NCBI GenBank assembly: GCA_039105265.1
Contig: JAPFFF010000055.1
Coordinates: forward strand, 744,001 to 808,000
Length of the DNA: 64,000 bases
Reading direction: 5' to 3'
Source of the DNA: Tritrichomonas musculus
Lineage: Eukaryota > Parabasalia > Tritrichomonadida > Tritrichomonadidae
Shown here: positions 62,868 through 64,000 of the stretch, one piece after another
How the letters are laid out: each line of letters starts with the position of its first letter
Position numbering within the stretch: the stretch's first letter is position 1
Program-made: the position numbers and the translations under genes
The notes under the pieces: model-generated
The model's database searches: none
Seen by the model: only the letters and a program-made list of their open reading frames with translations
What the model was told of the DNA's origin: nothing

Positions 62868-63906
62868 TTTAAAATAAGTATTTGAAAATGGATATATTCA
62901 AAAAACATTACTATTAATATACATATAAGTTAAGAGGGGCAAAAAATAAGATCCACTGAAATTTTTTAAATAATATATTAATATATTATAGATATATATG
63001 CATATATATTAAATTATGATTTCGGAGGAAAATTTCTCTACAGATTTTGAGAAATGACTCTGAGAAAATTAAATGTCATTTGTATATTTTCTAATCAATC
63101 AATGATTAATCTTATAATTTAATTAATTCCCATTATTTCATCATATCTTTCTATATTTCATTATGTAAATAACAAAAAAATATTTTTAAATTTGACAAAT
63201 ATTATGATGATAATTTTTTTTTTAAAGATAAGATTTTAATTTTTATCATTCAATAAACTTTTTATATTCTATTTTTATATCAATAAATATGCAAAAATTT
63301 ATATTTTATATAAAGATGAAGAAAAATATGTCGATGAAAGATATAATTGTCGACACATGCTTTGCGATTTATAGAATTCTTTTAAAAAATATTTATTAAA
63401 ATAACTTTTATATCTTTTTATTTTCAATATTTTATTGTGGGCCAAAATAAATCCAATGTAATTTTTATGACTTTATAGATTGTGAAAATTTGACCGCCAT
63501 TTTTTTTAACAAAAATTGGTGAAGCTTTCTAATTCAAGAACTTGTTTTTAGAATTTCAAAATTTGTCAACTAATAGATAATTAAAAGCAATATTTATATA
63601 ATGATTATTCTTCATCATATTATATTTCCCTCATCTTTATTTTTGAATTGAACAAATGTGTAAAATGAATCATTACAAAACAAAATCTTGGCTGCAAAAT
63701 CATAATTATATACTATAATTTATAGATATTATAATATCAATAGGTATAATAATTCATGCCTTTCAAAAAGTTTATTTTTTTAAATTCATTGATGTACTAG
63801 ATAAAGCAACCGCCTATCAAAAAGTGGATTTTGATAAAGGCTATTCAAAATATTGATAATATTTTATTTTTTATATTCAAATTGTTTAATTTTTACATAA
63901 TTTTTA
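62868..63906. other. AT-rich intergenic, no gene seen
   Basis: No frame or element could be supported up to the GC-rich block at the right edge. Confidence 0.5.
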
Positions 63907-64000
63907 CCGCAGTCTACATACCCCTTAGCGGGCGTCGAGCGACGACGACCGAAGGGAGGAGGAGTGAGGAGGAGTCGAGACCCCGCGGATTGGGGTAAGA
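63907..64000. repeat. Abrupt GC-rich block at the right edge, possible start of a tandem repeat
   Basis: Composition jumps from about 20% to over 60% GC within a few bases. The block is purine-structured (GACGACGACCGAAGGGAGGA, then a GAGGAG repeat). It ends GGGGTAAGA and begins ACCGCAGTC. If GGTAAGA joined to another CCGCAGTC the unit would be about 94 bp, but only one copy is in the window. One forward frame is open across it (VYIPLSGRRATTTEGRRSEE and on), as expected for GC-rich DNA, and is not evidence of a gene. Confidence 0.5.

Noticed and set aside
1-64000. CRISPR arrays, rRNA genes and virus-like elements
   Set aside because: No regularly spaced repeats with unique spacers, no rRNA-like blocks, and no capsid, integrase, reverse transcriptase or polymerase motifs were seen.

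Overview
The window looks like nuclear DNA of a parabasalid (trichomonad) protist, most likely Tritrichomonas or a close relative. Intergenic DNA is extremely AT-rich and most genes are single open frames. The gene families are typical of trichomonads: long ankyrin proteins, BspA-like leucine-rich repeat proteins, divergent kinases, BTB proteins with a discoidin-like tail, a legumain-like protease, and RCC1 repeats joined to a coiled coil. Several starts have a TCA(C/T)TTT initiator-like box a few to a few tens of bases upstream. One kinase gene is split by an intron with a GTATGT donor and an ATTAACACTTAG acceptor, close to the trichomonad splice consensus. The genus assignment is inference.

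Layout. 1-762: 5' part of a PARP-like gene (UBA plus Cys motif) leaving the left edge. 2.4-13.6 kb: gene-poor and full of DNA-transposon relics and non-coding inverted-repeat elements. 14.3-23.7 kb: Wee1-like kinase, coiled-coil protein, ankyrin protein, a 1.6-kb foldback element, and a spliced CAMK-like kinase. 26.1-32.5 kb: BTB/discoidin protein, dual-specificity phosphatase, an interrupted ankyrin-BspA fusion, and a broken BspA gene facing it. 33.8-43.7 kb: acidic protein, legumain-like protease, several miniature elements, a GH2 glycosidase and an RBR ubiquitin ligase. 45.6-59.0 kb: a second large ankyrin gene, a kinase tail fragment, a broken and an intact aldo-keto reductase separated by a foldback element, another foldback element, and an RCC1/coiled-coil protein. 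59-64 kb: nested inverted-repeat elements, an ankyrin fragment, a 240-bp TTAA-flanked element, and an abrupt GC-rich block at the right edge.

No operon or shared pathway is evident; genes lie on both strands and are spaced by mobile DNA. The strongest theme is the set of non-coding inverted-repeat elements. Four are 1.6-1.7 kb with 337-518 bp terminal inverted repeats (TIRs) around an AT-rich loop; one has a 9-bp target duplication. Four others are bounded by TTAA followed by GG. Two have 8-bp duplications and TIRs starting AGAGG(C/T)AT. Two are TA-flanked and share one TA. A 105-bp hairpin sits inside a transposase relic between exact 11-bp direct repeats. No virus-like element was recognised.
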